Assembly (NCBI GenBank): GCA_024231375.1
Contig: JAAEQP010000140.1
Span: 1-26,080 of the forward strand
Source: a bacterium
GTDB taxonomy: Bacteria; Hydrogenedentota; Hydrogenedentia; Hydrogenedentiales; SLHB01
Reading direction: 5' to 3'
DNA: 26,080 bases
Shown: in pieces, positions 1 through 8,214 of the stretch
How the letters are laid out: the number at the start of each line of letters is the position of its first letter
Position numbering within the stretch: the first letter of the stretch is position 1
Notes under the pieces: generated by a model
What the model was told of the DNA's origin: nothing
Databases searched by the model: none
Seen by the model: the letters and a program-made list of their open reading frames with translations, nothing else
Translations under genes and position numbers: made by a program

Positions 1-134
1 GTCCGCCCTCGACCCAGTTCGCGGCCTACAACAAGATAACCGCGCCCAAGAACCTAACCATCTACCCGGACTATGGGCACGAGGGCCTACCCGATCAGGG
101 TGATCGGGACTTCTTGTTCCTGGCCGGGCTCTGA
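1..134 (+). CDS. Acetyl xylan esterase (AXE1)-like protein, C-terminal end only
   Basis: The reading frame is open from the window edge and ends at TGA 132-134, giving the last 43 residues. They start [12 protein letters not shown] and continue IYPDYGHEG, matching the end of the AXE1/cephalosporin-C deacetylase group of alpha/beta hydrolases. In that family the PPST segment follows the strand carrying the catalytic Asp, and the His of GHEG is the catalytic histidine. Such enzymes remove acetyl groups from xylan or small esters. The nucleophile-bearing part and any signal peptide lie outside the window, so export cannot be judged. A second, unrelated-looking alpha/beta-hydrolase esterase lies at 6900-8180. 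The assignment rests on a short C-terminal fragment. Confidence 0.75.
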   Translation, partial: PPSTQFAAYNKITAPKNLTIYPDYGHEGLPDQGDRDFLFLAGL

Positions 135-265
135 TTTCAGATTCGACACCGCCCGGAGAAATAGCGGCCTCCCTCCCGCATGTTCCATTGGGTAGGCCAG
201 GGCCCAGATTCCACGCGCCGTGCTTTGCCGGGATGGAGATTCCGCGCGGGCGGCAGCGTCTTTCC

Positions 266-281
266 GGAGGGATGTGACGTG
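266..281 (+). promoter_or_regulatory. Ribosome binding site and GTG start that fix the NRDE protein start
   Basis: GGAGG at 266-270 lies 8 nt before GTG 279-281, and the next codon is TGC (Cys). The frame is open upstream to an ATG at 180, but that start has no comparable purine-rich site. Starting at 180 would also bury the Cys-2 expected of this family. Confidence 0.7.
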
Positions 282-1046
282 TGCACCGTAACGGTCAGAC
301 AGCGCTCGGGGCACTTGCTCGTGACCATGAACCGGGACGAGTACGTGGGACGTGCGGGCGAGCGGCTCCCGGCCATTCAACCGACCAGACCTGAAGGCGA
401 AGGCTGGGTTGCGCCCCGGGACGGCGCCGGCGGCGGCACATGGATCGCCGTGAACACCCAGGGCGTGGCCGCCTGTCTGTTGAACCATTACGAGGACGGC
501 ATCCAGGAAGGCGAGGCTCGGCAACGCCCCAGCCGCGGCACTATCATCCCTGAATTGATGGAGCAGGGAAGCTTCGACAGTGCCCGGGAATGGCTTCGCT
601 GCCGGTTTCACTACCGCGATTACGAACCCTTCGTGCTCGGGGTGTTCGGGGTAGACCTGGGGCTTATCTGCACATGGCGGGGATCGGGCGATCTCGAGGA
701 ATCTCCAGCCCCGGATCCATGGACCATGCTGACATCCTCTTCGTGGAACACGGAGGCGGTGTCGGACTGGCGACGGGCCGCGTTTGACGAATGGCGCGGG
801 GACGGCTGCCCATTCCAGTATCAGGTCCCTTCGATTCACCTCCACTGTCCTCAAGGCCAAGAGGCATGGGCGCCCTTCATGGTGCGCAAGGACGCGTGTA
901 CCCGCAGTATCACTCAGGTGGCCGTGGACGCAGCCACGCGGGAAGTCGGGTTGCGCTATTGGCCCCGCCCGGCCCGGGAGCTTCAGTCGTCGCTGGCCGA
1001 GTTCGTTCTGCCTATGACGAAGGCCGGCTCGCACGCGGCTTGGTAG
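279..1046 (+). CDS. NRDE (TANGO2-like) family protein
   Basis: This 255-residue protein starts at GTG 279 and has the family signature near its start: Cys-2, then MNRDE at residues 17-21. A Gly-rich stretch (DGAGGGTWIAVN) follows, then a LLNHYED segment. The family is PF05742, homologous to eukaryotic TANGO2. Its fold is thought to resemble N-terminal nucleophile hydrolases, with Cys-2 exposed after Met removal as the candidate nucleophile. The cellular role is not settled; TANGO2 is linked to lipid and haem handling. There is no signal peptide or membrane segment, so it is probably cytoplasmic. It follows the esterase end by 144 nt and converges on the DegT gene. The 33-codon upstream extension (from 180) is rejected because of the ribosome site and the Cys-2 position. 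Confidence 0.88.
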   Translation: MCTVTVRQRSGHLLVTMNRDEYVGRAGERLPAIQPTRPEGEGWVAPRDGAGGGTWIAVNTQGVAACLLNHYEDGIQEGEARQRPSRGTIIPELMEQGSFDSAREWLRCRFHYRDYEPFVLGVFGVDLGLICTWRGSGDLEESPAPDPWTMLTSSSWNTEAVSDWRRAAFDEWRGDGCPFQYQVPSIHLHCPQGQEAWAPFMVRKDACTRSITQVAVDAATREVGLRYWPRPARELQSSLAEFVLPMTKAGSHAAW

Positions 1047-1110
1047 CGCGCGTTTGGCGCCCGGCCACGCGTGCGTCACATGAGCGGTGTTTCCCTCAAC
1101 ACATTGCCCC

Positions 1111-2385
1111 TCAGACCAGTTCCTCGGCGTGGTCCATGACCTTCGCCACGGCTTCGACGTACTTCGCCATCAACTTCTCGTCATTCGGAGGCGCGATTTG
1201 GCTCAGGTAGACATGGGACGCGATGAACTCGCTGGTCTTGGGATAGGCGCCTTTGCGGTACTCGACTTCGCGGCCATGGGGACAGCTCCAGGGACACCCC
1301 TTGCCGTAGCCTGTGTGGGTTTGAAAGATCTCCTGTTCGGGCACGGGCATGCGCTGCCACATGCAGCAGGGCACGCCTTCGGCACCGAGAGCTTCCATGA
1401 ACTTGTCGCGGAAGACCGTGGTATCCACATCCAGCCCGATGTCGGTGGGGTCAAGGCCCAGCACGTAGCAGTAGTAGACGGATTGGCGACCTTCGACGCA
1501 GGCGGGCGGCCTAAGGCCCTTCATCGCATCGAACTGCTTGGACATGTATTCACTGTTGGCGATGCGGCCGGCGTTGTCCTGGTCCAAGTGCCGCAGACGG
1601 CTGCGCGTCATGGCTTGTCCGAGCGTGTCGGGGCGATAGGCCCACCCCAAACCGTAGGCGTTGTACTCCTGCATCTGGCGTTCCCGCCCCGGTATTACCA
1701 ACTCACCCAGGTATTCCAGCAACGCGGCGCGCTTCTGGACCGCCTCGTCCTTGCACACGAACAGGCCGCCTTCGCTGCCGGTCGTCAGGTTCTTGGACAT
1801 CTGGAGGCTGAACCCCGCGCAATCGCCCAGCGACCCGGTCCGTTTGCCGCGGTACGTGGCGCCTTGCGCCTGTGCGCCGTCCTCGATGATGCCGAGCCCA
1901 TGCTTGGCTGCGATCTCGAGGATGGGGTCCATGTCGGCCGGCATGCCGTGGATGTGTACCGGCATAATGGCGCGCGTCTTGTCGGTAATGGCGTCTTCGA
2001 TCAGGGCCGGGTCGAGAGTGTAGGTGACGGGGTCGATATCGACGAACACGGGGATGCAGTTGTGATGCAGGACAGCCGCGGCGCTCGCCCAATAGGTAAA
2101 CGCAGGCACAATCACCTCGTCGCCGGGCTCGAGACCGAGCCCCGCCACGCAGAGGTGCAACGCACTGGTGCCGCTACTAACCGAGATGCAGTGTTCGACG
2201 CCGCAGTACGCGGCCCATTCCTTCTTGAGTTCCTGGGCCTGGAGGGTGCGCTGCTCGGTCATGTTGTCATGGTTCAACACGTCCATGACAGCCTGCTTGT
2301 CTTCGTCCGTGATGTAGGGCCACGGCGTGATGTCATCCGAACTGAGGACCGGAGTCCCACCCTTGAGTGCCAGCGCGTTGCTCAT
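1111..2385 (-). CDS. DegT/DnrJ/EryC1/StrS-family PLP-dependent sugar aminotransferase
   Basis: The 424 residues have the full length and motifs of the family. These include SSGTSAL (about 70-76) for phosphate binding, IIEDGAQAQGA (about 167-176) with the cofactor-stacking Asp, and FSLQMSKNLTTGSEGG with Lys-198 as the Schiff-base lysine. Members usually transaminate nucleotide-linked keto sugars for O-antigen, capsule or secondary-metabolite sugars; some instead act as dehydrases or serve inositol aminotransfer. No sugar nucleotide dehydratase or glycosyltransferase is adjacent, so the substrate is unknown. The ATG at 2385 has an AAAGGA site about 9 nt upstream. The decayed gene at 2409-2998 lies 23 nt upstream on the same strand, so the two were probably once co-transcribed. 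The large opposite-strand frame over this gene is a shadow. Confidence 0.95.
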   Translation of the reverse strand: MSNALALKGGTPVLSSDDITPWPYITDEDKQAVMDVLNHDNMTEQRTLQAQELKKEWAAYCGVEHCISVSSGTSALHLCVAGLGLEPGDEVIVPAFTYWASAAAVLHHNCIPVFVDIDPVTYTLDPALIEDAITDKTRAIMPVHIHGMPADMDPILEIAAKHGLGIIEDGAQAQGATYRGKRTGSLGDCAGFSLQMSKNLTTGSEGGLFVCKDEAVQKRAALLEYLGELVIPGRERQMQEYNAYGLGWAYRPDTLGQAMTRSRLRHLDQDNAGRIANSEYMSKQFDAMKGLRPPACVEGRQSVYYCYVLGLDPTDIGLDVDTTVFRDKFMEALGAEGVPCCMWQRMPVPEQEIFQTHTGYGKGCPWSCPHGREVEYRKGAYPKTSEFIASHVYLSQIAPPNDEKLMAKYVEAVAKVMDHAEELV

Positions 2386-2408
2386 TTCACGTCATCCTTT
2401 CCGTACGT

Positions 2409-2998
2409 CTACTGTTCGGTTTCTCGACCACTGACGATCGGTGGCAGCACAAGGCACGGCGTCTGCGCACTCGCCACCTCTGCCCCCCCTGCATCGGTCA
2501 ACGTCAGCTTCACCCCATACTCGCCCGGTTCAATACCGCGCAACCCGATAGACACACTCACGCGCGAGGGCACGGGCGCGTCCAATCGAACCGTGCCCAC
2601 CGGCGCCCCGTCTTTCGCGAGCACAACGTCCAACGCCGCATCCGCCAACACGGCGGTGTTGCCGCGCCACTCGATGTCCAGGCCGAGGGGTCCGTCGCCC
2701 AGTGCGAAGGCGTCCGCCATACGCACCACGAGCGGGCTTTCCGCCTCACCGCCCAAGAGTGCTTGAATATCGCCCGCGTTTGCAAGCTCTACGGCCGCGA
2801 ACTTCCTGGGCGTACCGAATTGTCCGCCCCCCCCCGATGCGACTCCCTGATCTCGGCGATCTTGTCGCGCTTCTCCTTCGCACCGCTTGCGTACCACGTG
2901 CGCGCGAGTATCAAGTGTACTCGGGGCAGTCGTTGGCCTCAAGGGTCCTGGGGGAAGGTTCCATCGTCGTGAACGTCCGTCGCAGGCTGAATGGGATC
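2409..2998 (-). pseudogene. Decayed gene with an in-frame stop and a frameshift at a G9 run; function unknown
   Basis: Reading the minus strand from 2998, one frame gives 19 plausible residues (DPIQPATDVHDDGTFPQDP) and then TGA at 2941-2939. It continues with LILARTWYASGAKEKRDK and IAEIRESHR up to the run of nine G (plus-strand C 2827-2835). After the run, the coherent protein is in another frame: QFGTPRKFAAVELANAGDIQ and on to the stop at 2409. Joining the two needs 10 or 7 G. The C-terminal part (about 140 residues) looks like a beta-rich secreted domain (DIEWRGNTAVLADAALDV, then RGIEPGEYGVKLTLTD), of the kind seen at the ends of surface proteins. The apparent start near 2942 is a TTG in the wrong frame. 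Alternatives are homopolymer sequencing errors or a slippage-controlled gene. I do not recognise the family. Confidence 0.6.
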
Positions 2999-3000
2999 CT

Positions 3001-4785
3001 TCAACGAGGGAAGTCGTCGTTCGCGGCGTAGTTGTCGGCCAATGCTTCCGCCAACTGCACCGACGTCTCGATGGAGTTGAAGACCAGATCGCCCGAAGGA
3101 ATCACCTGTTCACTGCCGATGCGGTCGATGAGTCCGGCACGGCGCAGCGTGCGCATCAACGCCCGATCCACGCCACATACGGTGAGGGGAATCCGGCGTT
3201 CGCGCAGGTCGTCGGCCATGGTTTCGAGGGCGGCCAGTCCGGAACTGTCGATATTGCTGACCCGCCGTAACCGCAACACCACGGCCCGAGGCCCCAGTTC
3301 GACAACACGGCGGATTCTCAGCAGATGATCGTCCATTGCGCCGAAGTACATGGCCCCGATCACGTTGATGACAACGGTTCGCCCTTCGATGTCGTCGCGG
3401 CCCACCGTGTCAATAGGGACCTCACGGAAGGAGCTGTTGGTCGCCGCATCGGAATCACCCTTCAATTCGCACAAGAGCAGCGTAATACGCGCACCCGACG
3501 ACTGACGCACGAAGAAGGCCAACGCCAGGAGTACACCCAGGTAGATGGCATAGTCCACGCGTAGCGTGACCGTGGCAACGATGGTCACCGCCAACACCAC
3601 CGCACTCTCCCGGCCTGCACGGAGCGCCAAGCGCAGTCGCTCCCGGTTCACCATCTGGGCGGCGGCCAGCATCAGGAGTCCCGCCAACGACGCGATGGGA
3701 ATGTGCTCGCCCAAGGGACCGATGGTGACCACGACCACGGCTACGAAGATGCCGCTCATGACCCCGGCCATTCGCGTGCGTGCGCCGGTTTGGTGGTTCA
3801 ACACGGACCGGGTCAAGGATCCGGAACTGGCGAAGTTGCTGAAGAACGCACCCACCATATTGGCCAGGCCTTGCGCCATGAACTCACGGTTGAGGTCGAG
3901 GCGCTGGCCGGACCGCACCGCGATGGATTTGCTCACGGCGGTAACTTCCATCAACCCGATCACGGCGACGGCAACCGCGCCGCTGAACATCCGCTCCATC
4001 GCAGGCCAATCAAAGGGGAACAGGCTCACCCCGGGCAAGCCACGAGGAATAGCGCCGATATCGCCGGTCACAGCAACACCGGCCTCCTCAAGTCCCGTGA
4101 AGTAAACCACAACGGCGGCCCCGATGCACGCGATCAGCGCGCCTGGAATACGGCGGTCCCACCATTGAATCGCCAGGATGACAATGATGGTGCCGACCGC
4201 GACGGCGACCGAGTAGGGGTTGGTCTGACCGACAGCGCGCAACGCGGTCCACACACCGGCAAGAAACGACGTTCCAACGCCCAATTCGCTCGGGAGTCCA
4301 AGCACATGCTTGATTTGGTTCCCGGCGATTAGGATGCCCGCGCCGGCCGTGAATCCCACGATAACCGAATCCGAAATGTAGGTGGTGAGACTTCCAAGCC
4401 GCAAGGCGCCGAAGGCAAACTTGATGGCCCCGATAAGGAACGTATACAGGAGAAGCGCTTGGATGTGGTCCATGGGGCCGCCGCGCGCGGCCAAGGTAGA
4501 CGCAAAGATGATGGCCGTGGCGTTGGCGGGGCCGGTGATGAGATGGCGCGAACTCCCACAGAGCGACCCGATGACGCAACTCACGATGGACGTGTAGAGT
4601 CCGAAGACAGGCGGCGCGCCCGCGATGAGTGCGTAGGCCATGGATTGGGGCAGCGCCACGACGCCTACGGTCATCCCAGAGAACAGATCGACGCTGAACG
4701 CCCGACGTGCATAGGCCTTCGCCTTCGCGGCGATGGAGCGGTCGGGTGAGGATGCATCCCCCGGTTCTTCGCTTGGCACACTCAA
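3001..4785 (-). CDS. SulP-family anion transporter with C-terminal STAS domain
   Basis: From TTG 4785 the protein has 594 residues, the usual SulP size. The membrane part opens with FSVDLFSGMTVGVVALPQSM and AYALIAGAPPVFGLYTS, the classic SulP TM1-TM2 signature. It continues with GPANATAIIFAS and repeated hydrophobic segments to about residue 460. A STAS domain follows, with RVSNIDSSGLAAL in its core. SulP proteins carry sulfate, bicarbonate or other anions, often with Na+ or H+. The substrate cannot be read from the sequence. The frame is open upstream to 5163, but the extra 126 residues are low-complexity Arg/Pro-rich and overlap the start of the divergent gene, so I reject them. GTG 4779 is an equally possible start, because no strong ribosome site separates the two. 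Confidence 0.92.
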   Translation of the reverse strand: MSVPSEEPGDASSPDRSIAAKAKAYARRAFSVDLFSGMTVGVVALPQSMAYALIAGAPPVFGLYTSIVSCVIGSLCGSSRHLITGPANATAIIFASTLAARGGPMDHIQALLLYTFLIGAIKFAFGALRLGSLTTYISDSVIVGFTAGAGILIAGNQIKHVLGLPSELGVGTSFLAGVWTALRAVGQTNPYSVAVAVGTIIVILAIQWWDRRIPGALIACIGAAVVVYFTGLEEAGVAVTGDIGAIPRGLPGVSLFPFDWPAMERMFSGAVAVAVIGLMEVTAVSKSIAVRSGQRLDLNREFMAQGLANMVGAFFSNFASSGSLTRSVLNHQTGARTRMAGVMSGIFVAVVVVTIGPLGEHIPIASLAGLLMLAAAQMVNRERLRLALRAGRESAVVLAVTIVATVTLRVDYAIYLGVLLALAFFVRQSSGARITLLLCELKGDSDAATNSSFREVPIDTVGRDDIEGRTVVINVIGAMYFGAMDDHLLRIRRVVELGPRAVVLRLRRVSNIDSSGLAALETMADDLRERRIPLTVCGVDRALMRTLRRAGLIDRIGSEQVIPSGDLVFNSIETSVQLAEALADNYAANDDFPR

Positions 4786-5040
4786 TCTTCTGTCCCGAAA
4801 GGTTGTGCATGTTCCCACGCGACTTGCCCTGCGGGCGTGCAGGAGCACGATGCTGGTTTTCCAGAGCCCCGGTTCGCGGATGGGATCGTATGCGCCTATA
4901 GGGTACACTGAATCGAAGGCTGAGCGCCAACGGTCGGGTTTCTTGGCACTCCAGTTCCTTACCGGAACGGGGCGTTGGAGGCGGTCGAGGTGGACGAAGG
5001 AAACGCAGACCGACGACGGACACCGCGTGCGAGGCGACGG
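4786..5040. other. Divergent intergenic region between SulP and exported-protein genes
   Basis: About 255 nt between the chosen starts of two divergent genes. It should contain promoters for both. The only AT-rich element is around 4907-4918 (CCTATAGGGTAC), which could serve as a -10 in either direction, but I see no convincing -35 partner. Long frames run through the region on both strands, which is expected at this GC content. Confidence 0.35.
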
Positions 5041-6078
5041 ATGCCGCGCGCGTGCTGGCCCGTGTGCTCCGTCTGCGCCATTGCATGGTTTCTGTGCGTC
5101 ATCCCCAACGCGGGCGCGTTGGCCGAAGCCCTCACGGTGGACGACTTGTACGGCATCCAGCAAGAACGGATTCGCGCCATCGACTCACTTCAGTTCACGG
5201 CCGACCGCGTCTGGATCCGGCACCGTCTTCCCGATTCTACCCCGCCCATGGACGTCGCCCTGATGCAGTTCGCCCCGCTTCCCGAAGCCCCTCGGGCGCA
5301 GCTACGCTATCGCCTGAAGGGCATCCGCGTATCAGCCGAGGAGGTTACCCATGGCCCCTTCGGCGTACCATCGAAACGCAGCCGCTTCACGTTCACGGGC
5401 AGCACCTTCTCCGTCGTGTCCTTCGAAGACGGGCGCCGCTCGCCTTTCATCGCTCCCCGCCCGAAAATGGACCCGGCCGATGATGCGTCCACGGTGACGA
5501 CCTGCGCTCCCGTGCCGCCGACCGCCGAGCCGTACCGGTTCGTGTTTCATGCGGACAGCGGGCCGTGGGTCTACGACCGGCTTCGACGATCCGAAACATG
5601 GACGGAACTGGCGCAACGCAGCAGGCTCATCGGCCGGAGCGAGGTGAACGGGCGGCAATGCGTCGTAGTGGAGATCGCGGAAACCTTGGTTGGCGAGGGC
5701 CTGGAACCCGATGACCCGGCGACCGATGCGGTTCAGCAACCCGTCGCGGTGACGCGCGTGTACTTTGACCCCCTCTTGTCGTACTTCCCGGTCAAACACG
5801 AGCGCCATGGGTACGAGGAGAACGGCGGCAGCATCGAGTATCGCGCGCAGGATGTGATGCGCCTAACCGACGAAGAGGGCGCGGTGCTCCTCGTACCGGA
5901 GCGCGCCGTGTGCGAATACTGGCTTCAAGAGGGACACGAATACCGGTTAGGCCACTCGGTCAGTTGGGTGGTGGACCCCGATTCCGTGGCGTTCAACGAA
6001 GACGTGACGAACGCCGAACTCCGCGGGCCCTTTCGCCAGCCCCAGAACCCCGCCCCTGCCGAGATCGAGGAGCCCTAG
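5041..6078 (+). CDS. Exported protein of unknown function
   Basis: From ATG 5041 the protein has 345 residues. It starts with a short basic segment, then a hydrophobic stretch CAIAWFLCVIPNAGALAEA, which reads as a Sec signal peptide with cleavage near residue 28. The mature part begins LTVDDLYGIQQERIRAIDSL, followed by QFTADRVW. This resembles the start of LolA/LolB-like or outer-membrane lipoprotein-sorting folds, where a helix leads into an antiparallel sheet, but the resemblance is only in pattern. The rest alternates short strands (YRFVFHADSGPWVYDRL; VTRVYFDPLLSYFPVKHE), in keeping with a beta-rich periplasmic protein. A GAGG sequence shortly upstream of the ATG is a plausible ribosome site. 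A TTG at 4975 would extend it with an Arg-rich tail and is less likely. The gene ends 1 nt before the stop of the convergent SGNH gene. Confidence 0.75.
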   Translation: MPRACWPVCSVCAIAWFLCVIPNAGALAEALTVDDLYGIQQERIRAIDSLQFTADRVWIRHRLPDSTPPMDVALMQFAPLPEAPRAQLRYRLKGIRVSAEEVTHGPFGVPSKRSRFTFTGSTFSVVSFEDGRRSPFIAPRPKMDPADDASTVTTCAPVPPTAEPYRFVFHADSGPWVYDRLRRSETWTELAQRSRLIGRSEVNGRQCVVVEIAETLVGEGLEPDDPATDAVQQPVAVTRVYFDPLLSYFPVKHERHGYEENGGSIEYRAQDVMRLTDEEGAVLLVPERAVCEYWLQEGHEYRLGHSVSWVVDPDSVAFNEDVTNAELRGPFRQPQNPAPAEIEEP

Positions 6079-6079
6079 C

Positions 6080-6853
6080 CTAGCGCGGCACCATAAGCCG
6101 GCATACGGGGCTTTCCGGGTCATAGATGCCCAAGGCGCGGAACAGGGCCAGCGCCTTGAACCGATGGCCATAGAGATCCGGGTGGAGCGCGTCATTCATG
6201 AGGTAGTGAATCTGGCTGTTCTCCATATACTCCAGCCAGTTGGCGTAGTGGTCGACGAGGATTGCGCCCGTCTCGGCCGCCACGGCCCGAGCGGCGTCTA
6301 CATACTTGGGCAAGTGGGGCTCACGTCCGGGGTTTCCGCCGGGGATGATGGCGTTCGGTGTGTGGAGAATAATGGCGGCGCCGGTTTTCTCACGCACCTT
6401 GGCGATCACGGCCAGATAGGTGTCGCGGAACGACACTAGGCCTCCGTCCCCCGCGCTACAATCGTTCATGCCGATGTGGATGGACACGACCTTCGGATTG
6501 AACTGCAGGATGCGCCAGTCGATGTCGGCCGCGATCCGCGGGATGGTCCATCCGCTGGTCGCCGTCTTGATGACGATGTTGCGCTCCTGGCCAAGCTCCC
6601 AACGCAGACGTTCCGCGAAAAGCTGGACGTAGTCCTGATTGCCATAGAGATGACGCGCGCCATGGGTGATGCTGTCACCGGCGAACACCCACGTTACGGC
6701 TTGATTGCCTTTCAGGAGGGGCTGAATCTTGGCGAGTTCGGCTTCCGCGCTCATGGTCTGTGTTTCCTCCGCTCCCGCGTGCAGTTGACTTCCAATGACC
6801 CCGGCCGCGGCCATAGTCCCCAACGCCTGACGTCGTGTCACTTGATCGCTCAT
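6080..6853 (-). CDS. Tat-exported SGNH/GDSL-family hydrolase
   Basis: The 257-residue protein has the four SGNH blocks. Block I is FAGDSITHG (nucleophile Ser-61), block II has a Gly in TATSGWT (about 101), block III is GMND (Asn-130), and block V is DALHPD (Asp-221, His-224). The start TRRQALGTMAAAGVIGS is a twin-arginine signal, so the enzyme should be exported folded. Family members de-esterify polysaccharides, lipids or peptidoglycan. In this setting a carbohydrate esterase is the natural guess, but the substrate is not readable. ATG 6853 is preferred over TTG 6859 because AAGGA lies about 6 nt upstream of it. It follows the esterase at 6900 by about 46 nt on the same strand and probably shares its transcript. 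Confidence 0.9.
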   Translation of the reverse strand: MSDQVTRRQALGTMAAAGVIGSQLHAGAEETQTMSAEAELAKIQPLLKGNQAVTWVFAGDSITHGARHLYGNQDYVQLFAERLRWELGQERNIVIKTATSGWTIPRIAADIDWRILQFNPKVVSIHIGMNDCSAGDGGLVSFRDTYLAVIAKVREKTGAAIILHTPNAIIPGGNPGREPHLPKYVDAARAVAAETGAILVDHYANWLEYMENSQIHYLMNDALHPDLYGHRFKALALFRALGIYDPESPVCRLMVPR

Positions 6854-6899
6854 GGTCAATCCTTCACCGTCGTACGGGACCCCAAATCGGGCACCGAGA

Positions 6900-8180
6900 C
6901 TATTCCATCCCGTCGTCGCCCTGAATCACGCGCAGCGAACTCACGGTCAATCCATCCGCATCCACCAGGTTGAAGAAGTATACGCGCCACCCTTCGGGCA
7001 ACGGGGCCGATATTGTGCCCCTCTCCTTGTCGATGGCGGCATCAACCGAGGGCCACTCGCAGGCAACCCAATCCTTCGGGTCCGTCGTGTACACCAGTTT
7101 GGCCCCGACCGGCTTCCGTTCGCCCTGAAACCGCGCCCAGGCCGCGGCCTCGTCGCGTCCCTGTTCAACGATCTCGATGAACGGCGTGCCATCCTTCACG
7201 CAAGCGTCCGCATAGGCGTAGATGGATTCGGGTTTCCAGCCATGCACGTGGCTATGGGCCATGGGCACCAGGATCGACAGCGTCTTGTCGCCGCCGCACG
7301 ACTCGAAGCACTTGCCGTGGATGTTCATTGTGAAATGGCTGTCATTGCTGCCGTTGACCCACAACGTCGGGATGGCGATGTCGTCGACATAGTTGATGGG
7401 ATCCCACAAGTCGTACCACCGTTGAGCCCGGTCCGCGCCCATGGCTTGCCACGTGGTCTGCCACGCGGGCGAGAACTTGAGGAGTCCGCATCCGTAGACC
7501 GGAACGGCGAACGCAAACCGTGAGTCTACGGCGGCGGTGATGCACGACAGGAACCCGCCCCAGGAAATCCCCGTCAACCCGATCCGATCGGGGTCCACTT
7601 CGGGAAACGACCGGAGCAGCGAATGGGCCAGGACGATATCGGCTACCGCATGGTAGACCCACTGTTCTTCCGGAGCCTCGTCCACGTCACGGTTGTCGCC
7701 GAGGTGAGGCGGGCCACCTTGAGCGTGCCGGGGACGTTCCCCCGGCTTGCCGCCGGGTCTAGCGCCCGTAAGGTCCATGGCGATGGCGGCGTAGCCCCGG
7801 CGGTTCCACACGCGCACCCATTCGTCGAAGGCGGTGCCGCCACCTCCGTGGGCAAGCACCATCGCAGGAACGCGCTCGCCCTCGGCGTGGTCCGGCACGC
7901 CATACCACGCGAACACGCGGGTCGGCTCGCCGTGCCACGGCAACCCCTCGTAAAACAGAGGGCGCACGCGGTCGCCCGTGGTGAAGTGTTCGGGGCTTGC
8001 CCCCTTCTCCTTGACCATGTCCTGAATCGTCTCATCCGGCACGGGGAACGTGGCGGGGGCGCGGGTGAGCATGTCCAAATCCCAGTGGTACTTCATCCCC
8101 TCCTCCTGCGCCGAAGCGCCCGAACCCGCGAGCCCGGACAACCCCACGATCACGGCAGCCGTCAACACATGCGGTTTCAC
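6900..8180 (-). CDS. Exported alpha/beta-hydrolase esterase (acetyl-xylan-esterase/dienelactone-hydrolase type)
   Basis: The 426-residue protein begins at GTG 8180 with GGGGAG about 7 nt upstream. Residues 1-24 form a Sec signal peptide ending ASA. The hydrolase features are HGGGG (111-115) for the oxyanion region, GISWGG with Ser-206 as nucleophile, WVNGSNDSHF with Asp-280, and AHSHVHGW with His at 309-313 as the catalytic base. This is the layout of large bacterial acetyl xylan esterase or S9/AXE-like hydrolases. About 100 residues after the catalytic His form an extra beta domain (GWRVYFFNLVDADGLTVSSL). Ester or acyl bonds on polysaccharides are the likely target, though a peptidase activity cannot be excluded. 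The gene starts 34 nt after the HlyIII stop. Confidence 0.85.
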   Translation of the reverse strand: MKPHVLTAAVIVGLSGLAGSGASAQEEGMKYHWDLDMLTRAPATFPVPDETIQDMVKEKGASPEHFTTGDRVRPLFYEGLPWHGEPTRVFAWYGVPDHAEGERVPAMVLAHGGGGTAFDEWVRVWNRRGYAAIAMDLTGARPGGKPGERPRHAQGGPPHLGDNRDVDEAPEEQWVYHAVADIVLAHSLLRSFPEVDPDRIGLTGISWGGFLSCITAAVDSRFAFAVPVYGCGLLKFSPAWQTTWQAMGADRAQRWYDLWDPINYVDDIAIPTLWVNGSNDSHFTMNIHGKCFESCGGDKTLSILVPMAHSHVHGWKPESIYAYADACVKDGTPFIEIVEQGRDEAAAWARFQGERKPVGAKLVYTTDPKDWVACEWPSVDAAIDKERGTISAPLPEGWRVYFFNLVDADGLTVSSLRVIQGDDGME

Positions 8181-8214
8181 GGCGAATCTCCCCCATATTC
8201 GACCGGGAACCGGT

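Noticed and set aside
1047..1110. Possible terminator hairpin between the NRDE and DegT genes
   Set aside because: Only about five base pairs (CGCGT/ACGCG) with a large loop and no T-run.
1087..2766. Long open frame on the plus strand (559 codons) over the DegT gene
   Set aside because: It is a GC-rich shadow with no domain match. DegT on the minus strand carries every family motif, so this frame is not coding.
2939..2941. In-frame TGA as a recoded codon (UGA read as an amino acid)
   Set aside because: TGA ends the AXE-like, SulP, ELWxxDGT, FG-GAP-upstream and sialidase-like genes normally, so UGA is a stop here. The TGA in the decayed gene is a defect or error.
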